DNA of 64,000 bases from G963662905 sp965230045 (GCA_965230045.1 OZ245940.1:248001-312000), one strand, 5' to 3'. Positions 55,221 to 62,885 are shown, numbered from the stretch's first letter. Notes: generated from the letters alone by a model not told the origin. Translations and numbers: made by a program.

Positions 55221-55340
55221 CGAGAAAGCAATCTGGTTTACGCCTTCCTGATCTCAATTATCTTTCCAAAAAACAGCATATAATTTTGAGAATTGGTTAT
55301 CTGGAAAAAAATAAGTCACTATTTCTATAATATTTATACT

Positions 55341-55616
55341 TTTTCTTGCGTTTTCAGAAAATGATATATTAATTTGTATCCCAAACTTATTTTAATTTAT
55401 TGCGTAACCTGATAAATAGAATGAACCCAAAACCCTCAGTAAATACAGGTATTTGTTGCACAAAACAACATTTTTGCCCTGTTACTGTACAAATTGCAGT
55501 AAATGGAGGGGGTATTCAAAAATATGGAGAAAGCTGTCCCACCCTCCTTAAATTAATTTCCGGAGCAATATGACAAAAGATTATTTTTTATTTTCAAAAC
55601 CAATTATATTGAACAG
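55341..55616 (+). promoter_or_regulatory. Cassette 3 promoter and leader
   Basis: Nearly identical to the cassette 2 leader. The G-tract is interrupted: GGAGGGGG (55505-55512). Here GGAGGG is perfectly complementary to CCCTCC at 55542-55547, which can also pair with GGAG at 55562-55565 before the leader ORF. Confidence 0.55.
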
Positions 55617-55620
55617 ATGA
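55570..55620 (+). CDS. Cassette 3 leader peptide (16 codons)
   Basis: Its 16-residue frame is identical to that of cassette 2 (MTKDYFLFSKPIILNR), with a stop overlapping the lipoprotein start and GGAG 4 nt before the ATG. Confidence 0.45.
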   Translation: MTKDYFLFSKPIILNR

Positions 55621-56549
55621 GAAAATTATATATTATAATGGCCGTTGTAGCCATTGCCTTTAGCTCATGTAAAAAAGATGAAAATGACGCACCGGCAGCA
55701 AATACAACAAAAGACCCTATTGCAGAAAAACTGCTCGATTTTAAACAAACAATACAATCCCAAAACAAAGAAGCCGTTCTTTACACTATGGAAGATGCAG
55801 AATGGCATTTGGAAGGATTATTGAACCTTGAAGAAGCTTATAATGAGCATGAATATCATGGTCTCAAATTTGAAAACCGGACTTATGAAGTGCCGGTTAG
55901 CAACGGCCAGATCAGCAGCAACGATTTGAATTTGGCTTATGAAAGCTTTTTGGCGGAAATCAACAGCCTGCTTGCTGAAGATGAAAGTTTAATGAGTGAT
56001 ATTGTTGATATCGAAATCGAAGAAAACCAGCTAAAGGATGGCACAGCCAATGTTAATATGGTTTACAGCTTTGGTTCTACGGTTAATTTGTACAACTATG
56101 TTCAGTTTGGCCCAACAGAATACTGGGTATGGTGCGAAGATTGTGGCCCATGTGGTCCAAATCCAAGCACAGAAACTACTGGTGGCACAAATTTGCTGCA
56201 ATATAAATTTAATCATCCACTCTCAACAGGGCAAAGTGGGTATTATACTAATGTTGCTTTTGCAATGGTTTACCCACAAGATTTTCCAGAATATTCCAAC
56301 AACCCTGCATACCCTGACAGAGAACACATTATGTATCAAGGATATTCCTGGGACGACTGTTTGTCACCTGCTGAGCTAAATTTCTACTTAAATCACTTTG
56401 ACTATATCAAGGCAAATAAAGTACCTTCAAACAAAGATTATAAATCGGTGGAAGTGCTTGATGAAATGTTCGGTGGTGGCATATTCTATTGTCATATATA
56501 TAAAATATACTATGGTGATTTTCACTTAAGTGGTGGCGGAGGGAATTAA
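55617..56549 (+). CDS. Cassette 3 surface-type lipoprotein, unknown family
   Basis: A 310-aa paralogue. The nucleotide sequence matches cassette 2 for about the first 190 nt, then switches to a diverged segment (LLNLEEAYNEHEYHG). The C-terminal part is closer to cassette 1: CGPCGPNPSTE, YKFNHPLSTGQSGYY and CLSPAELNFYLNHFDYIK. This makes it a mosaic of the other two. Lipobox and surface signal are intact. Confidence 0.85.
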   Translation: MRKLYIIMAVVAIAFSSCKKDENDAPAANTTKDPIAEKLLDFKQTIQSQNKEAVLYTMEDAEWHLEGLLNLEEAYNEHEYHGLKFENRTYEVPVSNGQISSNDLNLAYESFLAEINSLLAEDESLMSDIVDIEIEENQLKDGTANVNMVYSFGSTVNLYNYVQFGPTEYWVWCEDCGPCGPNPSTETTGGTNLLQYKFNHPLSTGQSGYYTNVAFAMVYPQDFPEYSNNPAYPDREHIMYQGYSWDDCLSPAELNFYLNHFDYIKANKVPSNKDYKSVEVLDEMFGGGIFYCHIYKIYYGDFHLSGGGGN

Positions 56550-56567
56550 TCTCTTCAATAAATTATT

Positions 56568-56600
56568 GCAGGCTTCAAAAACTGCTTGAAGCCTGCGCTT
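56568..56600 (+). terminator. Cassette 3 intercistronic hairpin
   Basis: GCAGGCTTCAA pairs with TTGAAGCCTGC (11 bp, 7-nt loop). It occupies the same position as the hairpins of cassettes 1 and 2 with no sequence similarity, and is followed by GCTTTCC, a weak T-tract. Confidence 0.7.
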
Positions 56601-56624
56601 TCCTAGTCATTTTAAAACTCAAAC

Positions 56625-58121
56625 TTGATGAAAAATATATCACCGATATACATATTAATAATACTTTCCAATTATTGCTTTAGCCAAGAAACGTTTTTTG
56701 ATTCAAAGGATACTCCTTACTGCAACAGGTCGAACAATATTATTGAAACACCAAACGGGGAATTCATTGTTTCTTTAAAAGAAGAAGATTTTCAAAACAA
56801 TCAAACACAAGGATCTATTTATAAATTCAATCTACAAGGGGATTTGATAAACTGGAGGTATCTAAACGGCCCAAACGGCGGCTCTTCAGATTACATAGTA
56901 CCATACAAGAACGATAGCTATATAGTTGGCGGTTCTTTTGACAGTGTTTTTCAAGGAACCTCATATAATGCATTGTTTATCGAACAAATTGATGATGATT
57001 TAAACAGTATTAATAGAGTAACATTTCCCTATACTTCTGATACCAGTTCCACAATACAAAGAATCGAAATAAAAGGAGACAGTGTCATTTATTTATTGGT
57101 TAACCGTACATTAAATAACCGCATGTATTTCGACTTTTATATTCAGAAGACAAATCTAAACACGGGTTTATCAACAACTTTTAAACCATGCATTAACTAT
57201 GCTTTCGGCTATGACCTATTGATTAATAATGAAACAAATACGTTATCCATTTTTTACTCTGGCGATTTATATACCAAAGAGCCCTCTTTTGCTAAGGTAC
57301 TTAATTTAGATAAAAACCTAAATTTTAAAAACGCCGACACCTTAATTGCATATATGTCCAACTATCCCAATGCAAGACTGATCAATGAGAATACTTATAT
57401 ATTGGCCAGTAAAGGTTTTTCAGAATATGCGCCATATAAAACTTGCCATTCGATTTATGTATATAAAATGGATATGCAAAATGATCCAATAAAAGGCGTC
57501 ACATATTATCCTGAATTTCCTGGAGATAGCTCTTTATATACCTTTATTAATTCTAATCTTGCCTTAACAAATCAAAACATTGTGGTTGGTGGTATATTTA
57601 ATATAGAACCCTTTCAATATCCATACAAACAAACAGAAGCCACATACATCCAACTCTCTTTTTTCGATTACGACATCAATATGCAAAAGCAAATCTATTA
57701 TGGCAATGGAACGGATGTGTATTGGCCGATGTCCATACAGCCAACTATGGATGGCGGTTTTGTGATTAGTGGAGCCTGGCGCAAACCGGAATTCACCAAC
57801 CCGCCCAATCAGGATCTGTTCCTCCTCAAAGTCAACAGCGAAGGACTGATCACCGGCATGGACGAGCCGCAAGGCATCAGCGCATCCGAAGCCGTGGTCT
57901 ATCCCAACCCGGGCGGGCAGCGGTTTAAGGTAAAACTGGCCATGCAGCACCAAAACGCCTTGTTGGAAATGTTCAGCATGAACGGCAAATTGGTTTTGCG
58001 CAAAGAAATAACTCAGGAGCAAACGGAAATCAATACCCAAACTTTGCCGCAAGGCTGCTATACCTACCGCATTACAGCGGAAGGCAGAAAAATTGCCGGT
58101 GGGAAATGGGTGAAGAAGTAA
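56625..58121 (+). CDS. Cassette 3 T9SS-sorted secreted protein
   Basis: A 498-aa paralogue with signal peptide (IYILIILSNYCFS-QE) and a full type A sorting domain ending GGKWVKK. From IQLSFFDYDINMQKQ to the end it is almost identical to cassette 1 (nucleotides 57644-58121 against 51697-52175), whereas the first 340 residues are only moderately similar. The mosaic pattern indicates recombination between cassettes. Confidence 0.85.
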   Translation: MMKNISPIYILIILSNYCFSQETFFDSKDTPYCNRSNNIIETPNGEFIVSLKEEDFQNNQTQGSIYKFNLQGDLINWRYLNGPNGGSSDYIVPYKNDSYIVGGSFDSVFQGTSYNALFIEQIDDDLNSINRVTFPYTSDTSSTIQRIEIKGDSVIYLLVNRTLNNRMYFDFYIQKTNLNTGLSTTFKPCINYAFGYDLLINNETNTLSIFYSGDLYTKEPSFAKVLNLDKNLNFKNADTLIAYMSNYPNARLINENTYILASKGFSEYAPYKTCHSIYVYKMDMQNDPIKGVTYYPEFPGDSSLYTFINSNLALTNQNIVVGGIFNIEPFQYPYKQTEATYIQLSFFDYDINMQKQIYYGNGTDVYWPMSIQPTMDGGFVISGAWRKPEFTNPPNQDLFLLKVNSEGLITGMDEPQGISASEAVVYPNPGGQRFKVKLAMQHQNALLEMFSMNGKLVLRKEITQEQTEINTQTLPQGCYTYRITAEGRKIAGGKWVKK

Positions 58122-58160
58122 GCTCTTTTCTTGAAGCAAATGAAACCACCAATAAAAAAA

Positions 58161-58190
58161 GCCTGACCTTAAAAAAGTCAGGCGATTTTT
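58161..58190 (+). terminator. Terminator closing cassette 3
   Basis: GCCTGAC pairs with GTCAGGC, followed by GATTTTT. It differs from the terminators of cassettes 1 and 2, so the array boundary is here. Only 1 nt separates it from the tRNA 3' end on the other strand. Confidence 0.85.
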
Positions 58191-58191
58191 G

Positions 58192-58263
58192 TAGCCCCAC
58201 CAAGACTCGAACTTGGATCTAAAGTTTAGGAAACTTCCATTCTATCCCTTGAACTATGGGGCC
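58192..58263 (-). tRNA. tRNA-Arg (anticodon CCT)
   Basis: Read on the minus strand, the sequence folds as a cloverleaf. Acceptor stem GGCCCCA pairs with TGGGGCT (G1-U72 wobble); the D stem is GTTC / GAAT (with a G-T pair); the anticodon arm is GAAGT-TTCCTAA-ACTTT with anticodon CCT; the T arm is CCAAG-TTCGAGT-CTTGG; discriminator A. CCA is not encoded. It decodes AGG. Confidence 0.9.
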
Positions 58264-58424
58264 AATCCATCAGAAGATATGTATTTCTGAAATCGGGCTG
58301 CAAAATACGCCATTTTCGGCCTAAAAAGCAAATCTTTTTTTGTGATCGGCTGAATAACAGACAATTTACGCTCTGCTTATTTTGCAGAACTTATGCGATT
58401 CGCTAATTTTGCCAAAAAAACATA

Positions 58425-58616
58425 ATGACGCTTGCTGAAATTATTCTGTTGTCCATTGCCGGCCTGGGCTTTGTAATGCTGCTTGCCGGCCTCTATGGAC
58501 AAAGAATGCCCCTGAAATACAGGAGCATTCGATCTGATAAAATTTTCGGTTTCCTTTCGTCGGCAGGAGCTGTTTTGATGATCCTTGGCCTGGTAATTTA
58601 TAAGTTTTTCCTGTAA
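58425..58616 (+). CDS. Small two-helix membrane protein
   Basis: A 63-aa protein with two hydrophobic helices (about residues 5-22 and 44-61) joined by a basic loop (LKYRSIRSDK). It starts at ATG and is not explained by any other frame. No family recognised. Confidence 0.6.
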   Translation: MTLAEIILLSIAGLGFVMLLAGLYGQRMPLKYRSIRSDKIFGFLSSAGAVLMILGLVIYKFFL

Positions 58617-58618
58617 GC

Positions 58619-59077
58619 TTATTGCTTTGTGGCCGTAAAATCTTTTTCAATTACAGTGGCTCCAAAAGCACCCAAAGCTTTTATGCTTCCCTGGAATTGG
58701 GTATCCGAAGTAAATGAGCCTTTGATATAGTACTCGCTTCCGTCCTTTTCGCCATCTAAAGAAATATAAAACTGATCGTCGGAAATTTTCACTATTCCAG
58801 AGGAAACATCCAGGTTACCGGAAACAGTTGAGGTTGATGTGCTTGTTTCCACAGTAATTGAGTAGTCGTAGGAAATCACCCAACTGGCATCACTAACGTT
58901 GCCCACTGTAAAATTGACGTAGGATTTATCGTCAATTGTTCCTTTCCAGCTTCCCTGATAGGCTACGACTATAGGGTCATCCGGATTATCATCATCGTCA
59001 TCACTACATGATGAAAATGTAAAAATGCTTGCAGTGAGCAAAGCAAAGGCAATTAAAAAAGAAAATTTGGTTTTCAT
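58619..59077 (-). CDS. Surface-type lipoprotein, unknown function
   Basis: The ATG start at 59077 gives a clean lipoprotein signal (KFSFLIAFALLTASIFTFSSC), whereas the longer frame starts with TTG and adds 8 residues. SDDDDDNPDD follows the Cys, fitting the S-(D/E)2 surface-export signal. The mature domain of about 130 aa is Ser/Thr-rich with alternating strands (YQGSWKGTIDDKSYVNF, then GSFTSDTQFQGSIKALG), like small lipocalin-type beta-barrels. Confidence 0.7.
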   Translation of the reverse strand: MKTKFSFLIAFALLTASIFTFSSCSDDDDDNPDDPIVVAYQGSWKGTIDDKSYVNFTVGNVSDASWVISYDYSITVETSTSTSTVSGNLDVSSGIVKISDDQFYISLDGEKDGSEYYIKGSFTSDTQFQGSIKALGAFGATVIEKDFTATKQ

Positions 59078-59087
59078 AGGCTCTAAA

Positions 59088-59312
59088 TTATTGTATTTCA
59101 ACTAAAAAACGATTGATAAATTTCCGGAGTTTATTATTGAGTTCATGAATATCGCGCAACTTGCGCAATTCGCTCTCAGAAGCGTATCCTTCGTTGTTTT
59201 TTTTCTTCATATAGTCTTTCTCCATAATGGCACCCATTTTCTGTGTCGAAAGATAAACCAGGCGGGCTTCATCAAGGGTTAAATCCAGGGTTTTGTGGAA
59301 TTCGTCGGACAT
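59088..59312 (-). CDS. Small hypothetical cytoplasmic protein
   Basis: A 74-aa charged helical protein (LDEARLVYLSTQKMGAIM, then RKLRDIHELNNKLRKFINR), probably a coiled coil. It ends 11 nt upstream of the lipoprotein start, so the two are probably one operon. No family recognised. Confidence 0.6.
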   Translation of the reverse strand: MSDEFHKTLDLTLDEARLVYLSTQKMGAIMEKDYMKKKNNEGYASESELRKLRDIHELNNKLRKFINRFLVEIQ

Positions 59313-59379
59313 GATTCACTTTTGTCCCAAAATTACTAATATTTCTTTGTTTGATCACAAGAATTGTACATCACCGGAC

Positions 59380-59412
59380 AAAAAAAACGGAAAGCCGCTT
59401 CAGTACCTTCCG
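59380..59412 (-). terminator. Minus-strand terminator downstream of the alkaline phosphatase
   Basis: On the minus strand CGGAAGG pairs with CTTTCCG across an 11-nt loop, followed by seven Ts or more. It lies 26 nt past the phosphatase stop. Confidence 0.78.
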
Positions 59413-59437
59413 CTTTTTTTGTGTATTCTACACCAGA

Positions 59438-60898
59438 TTACTTTTGGGCCTTTGCTTTTTTCAGCCCCATAAGCTCCATCATCGCTTTTGGCAAATCGGT
59501 ATTATCAGGATATCCTTTAAACATATCCTGCCCTACTCCTATTGCATAGACCGGAACGGGAACCGCAGTATGACTTCCTGATGTCCAGCCAATACCCGCT
59601 TTTTGGTTCAGGATATTCATTGCGGCAACTGTAAAGAGATCCAAATCATCATAAAGGGCATCTTCACCTTCAGCATGTTGCTTAAAGGTAAGTTCCCAGG
59701 CTTTTTTTAATTCCAGCTTATCCTTTTTCGTAATTTCAACTTCTGCTCCCAGACCAAAATATTCCTTCGCCAGTTCCATCGCTTCCGTTTCGGGTATCAG
59801 GCCATTGTTTTGTTTGGCTTTGTCCATCAAAATTTCGGTAAAATGCACCGGAGATGATTTTTGATACTGCAACAATGAAGGATCCATTTCATAATGCATG
59901 GCACGGTTTCCCACGCTCATTCCCCCTGTTTCATGATCGGCGGTTACGAGGATCAAAGTTTCATCGGGATGCTGTTTATAAAATTCCAGTGCGCGCTCTA
60001 TTGCATCATTAAAAGCCTGTGTTTCTGAAATAACGCCTGCACCATCGTTTCCATGCGCAGCCCAGTCAATTTTTCCGCCTTCGAGCATTATGAAAAAGCC
60101 TTTTGGGTTATCCAGCAGTTCGATAGCTTTGTCCAAAACCTCGGCCTGGCTGATATCTGATGCATCATGATCCAAAACATAACGGTTGGCACGGCTGTCG
60201 TCTTCCAGAACAGGACTTGTAACAAACACTTTGCTATTGCCATTATTGAGTTTGTCCATTTCTTCACGGGAACGTGTGATTGTATAACCGGCTTCACGCA
60301 TTTTATCAAAAACGTTCACTACTTTGCCATCTATAGTATCCGTTGTGTTTTTTAGTCCGCCGCCACCAAAAAACTCAAAATTGCTTTCGGGCAGTTGATT
60401 GGCGATTTCGAAATACATGTTCCGCTCAGGCTGATGCGCATAAAAAGCTGCCGGAGTAGCATGATTCAATTGCACACTGCTGATGATGCCCACTTTAAAA
60501 CCGTCCTCATGCGCCATTTCAGCAATGGTTTTGAGTGGATTTTTCTTAGCTTCATCCATTCCAATGGTGTTAATGCTGGTTTTATGTCCGGTAGCCAATG
60601 CTGTTCCGGCTGCTGCAGAACCAGTGATGTAGCGGTTTGCTGCATAAGTGCTGGCAAAAGATTGCACCGGAAATTTCGTAAAACTGAGTTTTTCCACATT
60701 CTTTTTCCCGTTTACCGCGGCCTGATAGGCTTCCGTGGCATTAACATGGGCAGCCCCCATCCCATCGCCAATGAAGAAAAAGACAAATTTCGCTTGTTGG
60801 GTGCTGCCTGTATTCTTTTGCGTCTGGCATGAAATGGCAATCATACTGATGACGATCATCAGGGCCAGACTTTTGAAAATATTACTTGTTTTATTCAT
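59438..60898 (-). CDS. Alkaline phosphatase (PhoA-like superfamily)
   Basis: A 486-aa protein with lipobox MIAISC (Cys24). Metal- and catalytic-site motifs are FFIGDGMGAAHVNA, the nucleophile TGSAAAGTALATGHKT (Ser about residue 96), GGKIDWAAHGNDGAG and VTADHETGGMSVG. It should hydrolyse phosphomonoesters at the outer face of the cell envelope. A phosphate-starvation role is plausible, as a Na/Pi transporter is also encoded in the window, but no Pho box was identified. Confidence 0.93.
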   Translation of the reverse strand: MNKTSNIFKSLALMIVISMIAISCQTQKNTGSTQQAKFVFFFIGDGMGAAHVNATEAYQAAVNGKKNVEKLSFTKFPVQSFASTYAANRYITGSAAAGTALATGHKTSINTIGMDEAKKNPLKTIAEMAHEDGFKVGIISSVQLNHATPAAFYAHQPERNMYFEIANQLPESNFEFFGGGGLKNTTDTIDGKVVNVFDKMREAGYTITRSREEMDKLNNGNSKVFVTSPVLEDDSRANRYVLDHDASDISQAEVLDKAIELLDNPKGFFIMLEGGKIDWAAHGNDGAGVISETQAFNDAIERALEFYKQHPDETLILVTADHETGGMSVGNRAMHYEMDPSLLQYQKSSPVHFTEILMDKAKQNNGLIPETEAMELAKEYFGLGAEVEITKKDKLELKKAWELTFKQHAEGEDALYDDLDLFTVAAMNILNQKAGIGWTSGSHTAVPVPVYAIGVGQDMFKGYPDNTDLPKAMMELMGLKKAKAQK

Positions 60899-61073
60899 GA
60901 CCTTATTTTATTTATTGAGTTCAACAACAAATCAAAAACGTAAGCTGTTTCATTTTAAAAAACCGCTTGAGTTTTCGCTGCAAAGTTATTCAGAATTGGT
61001 GATTTAATTTTAAGTCAACTTTATATTTCCTGATTTCCTACTGTAACACTTCATTATAACCTGCTCTATTCAT

Positions 61074-61410
61074 AAAATGCAAACAAAATATTGTAAGCAG
61101 CTAAAAATTATGTGTTAACTAATTTTATATCCTAAAGTTGAATTTATTTGCATCTCGCATTGCATTAAGGCTTTGCCCCATAATAAGTTGGGCAAGGCAG
61201 TCGTAGTTGCTTTGTGCGGGAATAAGGAAAAAAACGCAGGCATAACCTAAGCTACGGCAAGGCTTTTTAACGCAGTTAGCGTGCAAAAGAACAAATCTGA
61301 AAACTTAAGTTATTTAGGAGCAAAGCCTATCTACAGGCCATCTGTTTCGTTGCTAAAGCTTTGAAATAGGCGACTATATCTTCAGCTTTAGACGGCTCAA
61401 ATCTGACCTG
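61074..61410. repeat. Dispersed intergenic repeat, copy 2 (interrupted)
   Basis: This copy matches 19505-19680 in two halves. Between them lies a 161-bp insertion (61168-61328) that begins AGGCTTTGCCCC and ends with its approximate inverse GGAGCAAAGCCT, so it looks like a small palindromic element that jumped into the repeat. Confidence 0.65.
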
Positions 61411-61472
61411 ATGGCTGTTTTCATAATTACGGATGATTGTTAAGATTATAAGTTTTATTCAAAAAAACTTAT

Positions 61473-61663
61473 AGGTTTCTCAGTCGGCAATGCCTTTCAG
61501 ACATATACCTCCGTCGAAATGACCATCTTAAGGGTTATTTTGCAGGGGGAGGGCAGATAGCGGGCGCGGAACGCCCGCTATCTGCCCCCCTGCTTCCTGA
61601 CAATAAAAAACGGTCATTTCGACCAAAACACAAAGCAAAGCGGGGTGTTGCCGGGAGAAATCT
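61473..61663. repeat. Nested palindromic element
   Basis: Three nested inverted repeats: outer AGGTTTCTC / GAGAAATCT-like ends, middle GTCGAAATGACC / GGTCATTTCGAC (61513-61524 and 61612-61623), and a perfect 16-bp core GGGCAGATAGCGGGCG (61551-61566 and 61572-61587). It has the same layout as 7722-7943, with different core sequence. Confidence 0.75.
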
Positions 61664-62118
61664 AAACTTCCTTATAAACTTATGTAAATAAGTGGTTTCT
61701 ATTTGAAACAGGTCGTGATTCGATGTTCTTTGATTATCTGGTCCATTGGTAAATGAGCTGTGAATCAACCAATATTTAAGATAACAGCCACCTGAATTTA
61801 AAGCATGAATAAAGCATGTTAGAGCCTCCATAGAGCCGACAATACATTTTTAAGCCAATATCAGAAGCAAATAAAGTATAAGGCGGTCAAAATGTCATTT
61901 TATTATGCTCTTGTATGTCAAAATGACTCATAAAAGAAAATTGATTAATGCCATCCAAAATACTCCCTTCTTTTTGAGTCTTTTATAAGAATACATCAAA
62001 GCCAAGGCGCCATGATGCGATGCGCTGCATTGCGATGTACTGAGCTTTTCAAATTAAGTCTGCCAAAATGCTTTCATAGCTTTGAAATTCAAGGAATTCC
62101 GAAATTTCGGGAGACATT

Positions 62119-62325
62119 ATATAGTGCTTGTCCATAGAGTCGGGAGTTTGCTCTATAAAGTTCAAATTCAAGGTGCTATGCTGCGATGTACTGAGCGTAG
62201 CCGAAGTAAGCACAGCCGAAGTACGTGTGAAAAATCTAAATCCTCATCCCGTACCTGCGGGACTGCGGTTTTAGATTTTGAGCAATCCCTAATTTTCGGT
62301 AGACTTTATAGACGAACTCAAATAA
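62119..62325. mobile_element. Divergent MITE relative
   Basis: The left end (AGTGCTTGTCCATAGAGTCGG) resembles the right end of the element at 15695, and the right end is the inverse of GAGTTCGTCTATAAAGTC at 15857-15874. The interior is unrelated and includes a hairpin (CCCGTACCTGCGGG). No ORF. Confidence 0.5.
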
Positions 62326-62407
62326 GATTGGCACAGAAATTGACCACAAAGGACCATGAACGCGAAATTAAATTCAAAAAACAATAAAATTAAAGGAGGA
62401 CATAAAA

Positions 62408-62836
62408 ATGACAATCGTAAAATGGCGTAACCACCCAAATTTTTCAGACATGTTTGATGCATTTTTCAATGGAAACGAAGGCGAAAACCTAAACCACAAA
62501 AGGTATGAATGTGCACCGGCAACCAACATAAGCGAAAGCGAAGCCGGTTTTGAACTGGAGCTGGCCATTCCCGGAATGAACAAGGAAGATTTCGGAATTA
62601 AAATTGAAAAAGATGTGCTGACCATATCCAGCGAGAAGGAAACCACCAAAAATGACGAGCGTAATTACACACGCTGGGAATTTGTTTATGGTTCGTTTAG
62701 CCGTAGTTACACACTGCCGAAAACCATCGACCAGGAAAAAATTTCTGCGGAATACGTTAATGGCATCCTAAAGATTGGCCTGCCGAAAAAAGCAGAAGAC
62801 AAAAGCAAGCTAAGCCGTGAGATCAGCATTGCTTAA
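62408..62836 (+). CDS. Small heat-shock protein (Hsp20/IbpA family)
   Basis: A 142-aa chaperone with an alpha-crystallin domain (about residues 38-130): ATNISESEAGFELELAIPGM, FGIKIEKDVLTISSEKE and the A-x-x-x-n-G-v-L motif SAEYVNGILKIGLPKK. It holds unfolded proteins under heat or other stress. A full AGGAGGA Shine-Dalgarno (62394-62400) lies 7 nt before the ATG, unusual for Bacteroidota, suggesting very high translation. Only repeats lie upstream. Confidence 0.94.
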   Translation: MTIVKWRNHPNFSDMFDAFFNGNEGENLNHKRYECAPATNISESEAGFELELAIPGMNKEDFGIKIEKDVLTISSEKETTKNDERNYTRWEFVYGSFSRSYTLPKTIDQEKISAEYVNGILKIGLPKKAEDKSKLSREISIA

Positions 62837-62855
62837 GTGATTAGTGGTTTGTTTT

Positions 62856-62885
62856 AAAAAGCTCCTTTCAAAGGGGCTTTTTTTT
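62856..62885 (+). terminator. Terminator after the Hsp20 gene
   Basis: AAAAAGCTCCTTT pairs with AAAGGGGCTTTTT (one wobble), followed by T8. It closes the single-gene hsp20 unit. Confidence 0.85.

Larger units (their letters stand above)
49340..58121 (+). repeat. Tandem array of three lipoprotein / T9SS-protein cassettes
   Basis: Three units of about 2.9-3.0 kb in the same orientation (about 49340-52230, 52350-55220 and 55340-58121). Each has promoter plus leader (about 280 nt, near-identical), 16-codon leader ORF, lipoprotein gene, intercistronic hairpin, T9SS-protein gene and terminator. Units 2 and 3 are nearly identical from about 51880 to 52815 and from 54870 to 55805 (offset about 2990), across the end of one unit and the start of the next. 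Conserved ends flank divergent middles in both genes. Confidence 0.92.
60899..62407. other. Repeat-rich gene-free stretch of about 1.5 kb
   Basis: No credible gene is present; short open frames here lie inside repeats. It holds the second copy of the 19505 repeat (61074-61410, interrupted at 61168-61328), a nested palindromic element (61473-61663), several short CTGCGATG-type repeats (about 62010-62240), and a divergent MITE relative (about 62119-62325). It looks like an insertion hot spot. Confidence 0.65.

Noticed and set aside
49340..58121. Could the tandem repeats be a CRISPR array or a polymorphic toxin/immunity island?
   Set aside because: Units are gene-scale, about 3 kb, not short spaced repeats. 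The secreted proteins have constant C-termini (the sorting domain) rather than variable toxin tips.
49625..58121. Could the lipoprotein/T9SS pairs be SusD/SusC-type nutrient uptake pairs?
   Set aside because: The 500-aa proteins have T9SS sorting domains and lack a TonB-dependent barrel or plug. The lipoproteins are too short for SusD and lack TPR features.
61535..61831. 98-aa minus-strand open frame
   Set aside because: It runs through the perfect 16-bp palindrome core of an intergenic element; the predicted peptide is low-quality.
62082..62387. 101-aa plus-strand open frame upstream of hsp20
   Set aside because: It is made of short repeats and the MITE relative, with no conserved features.
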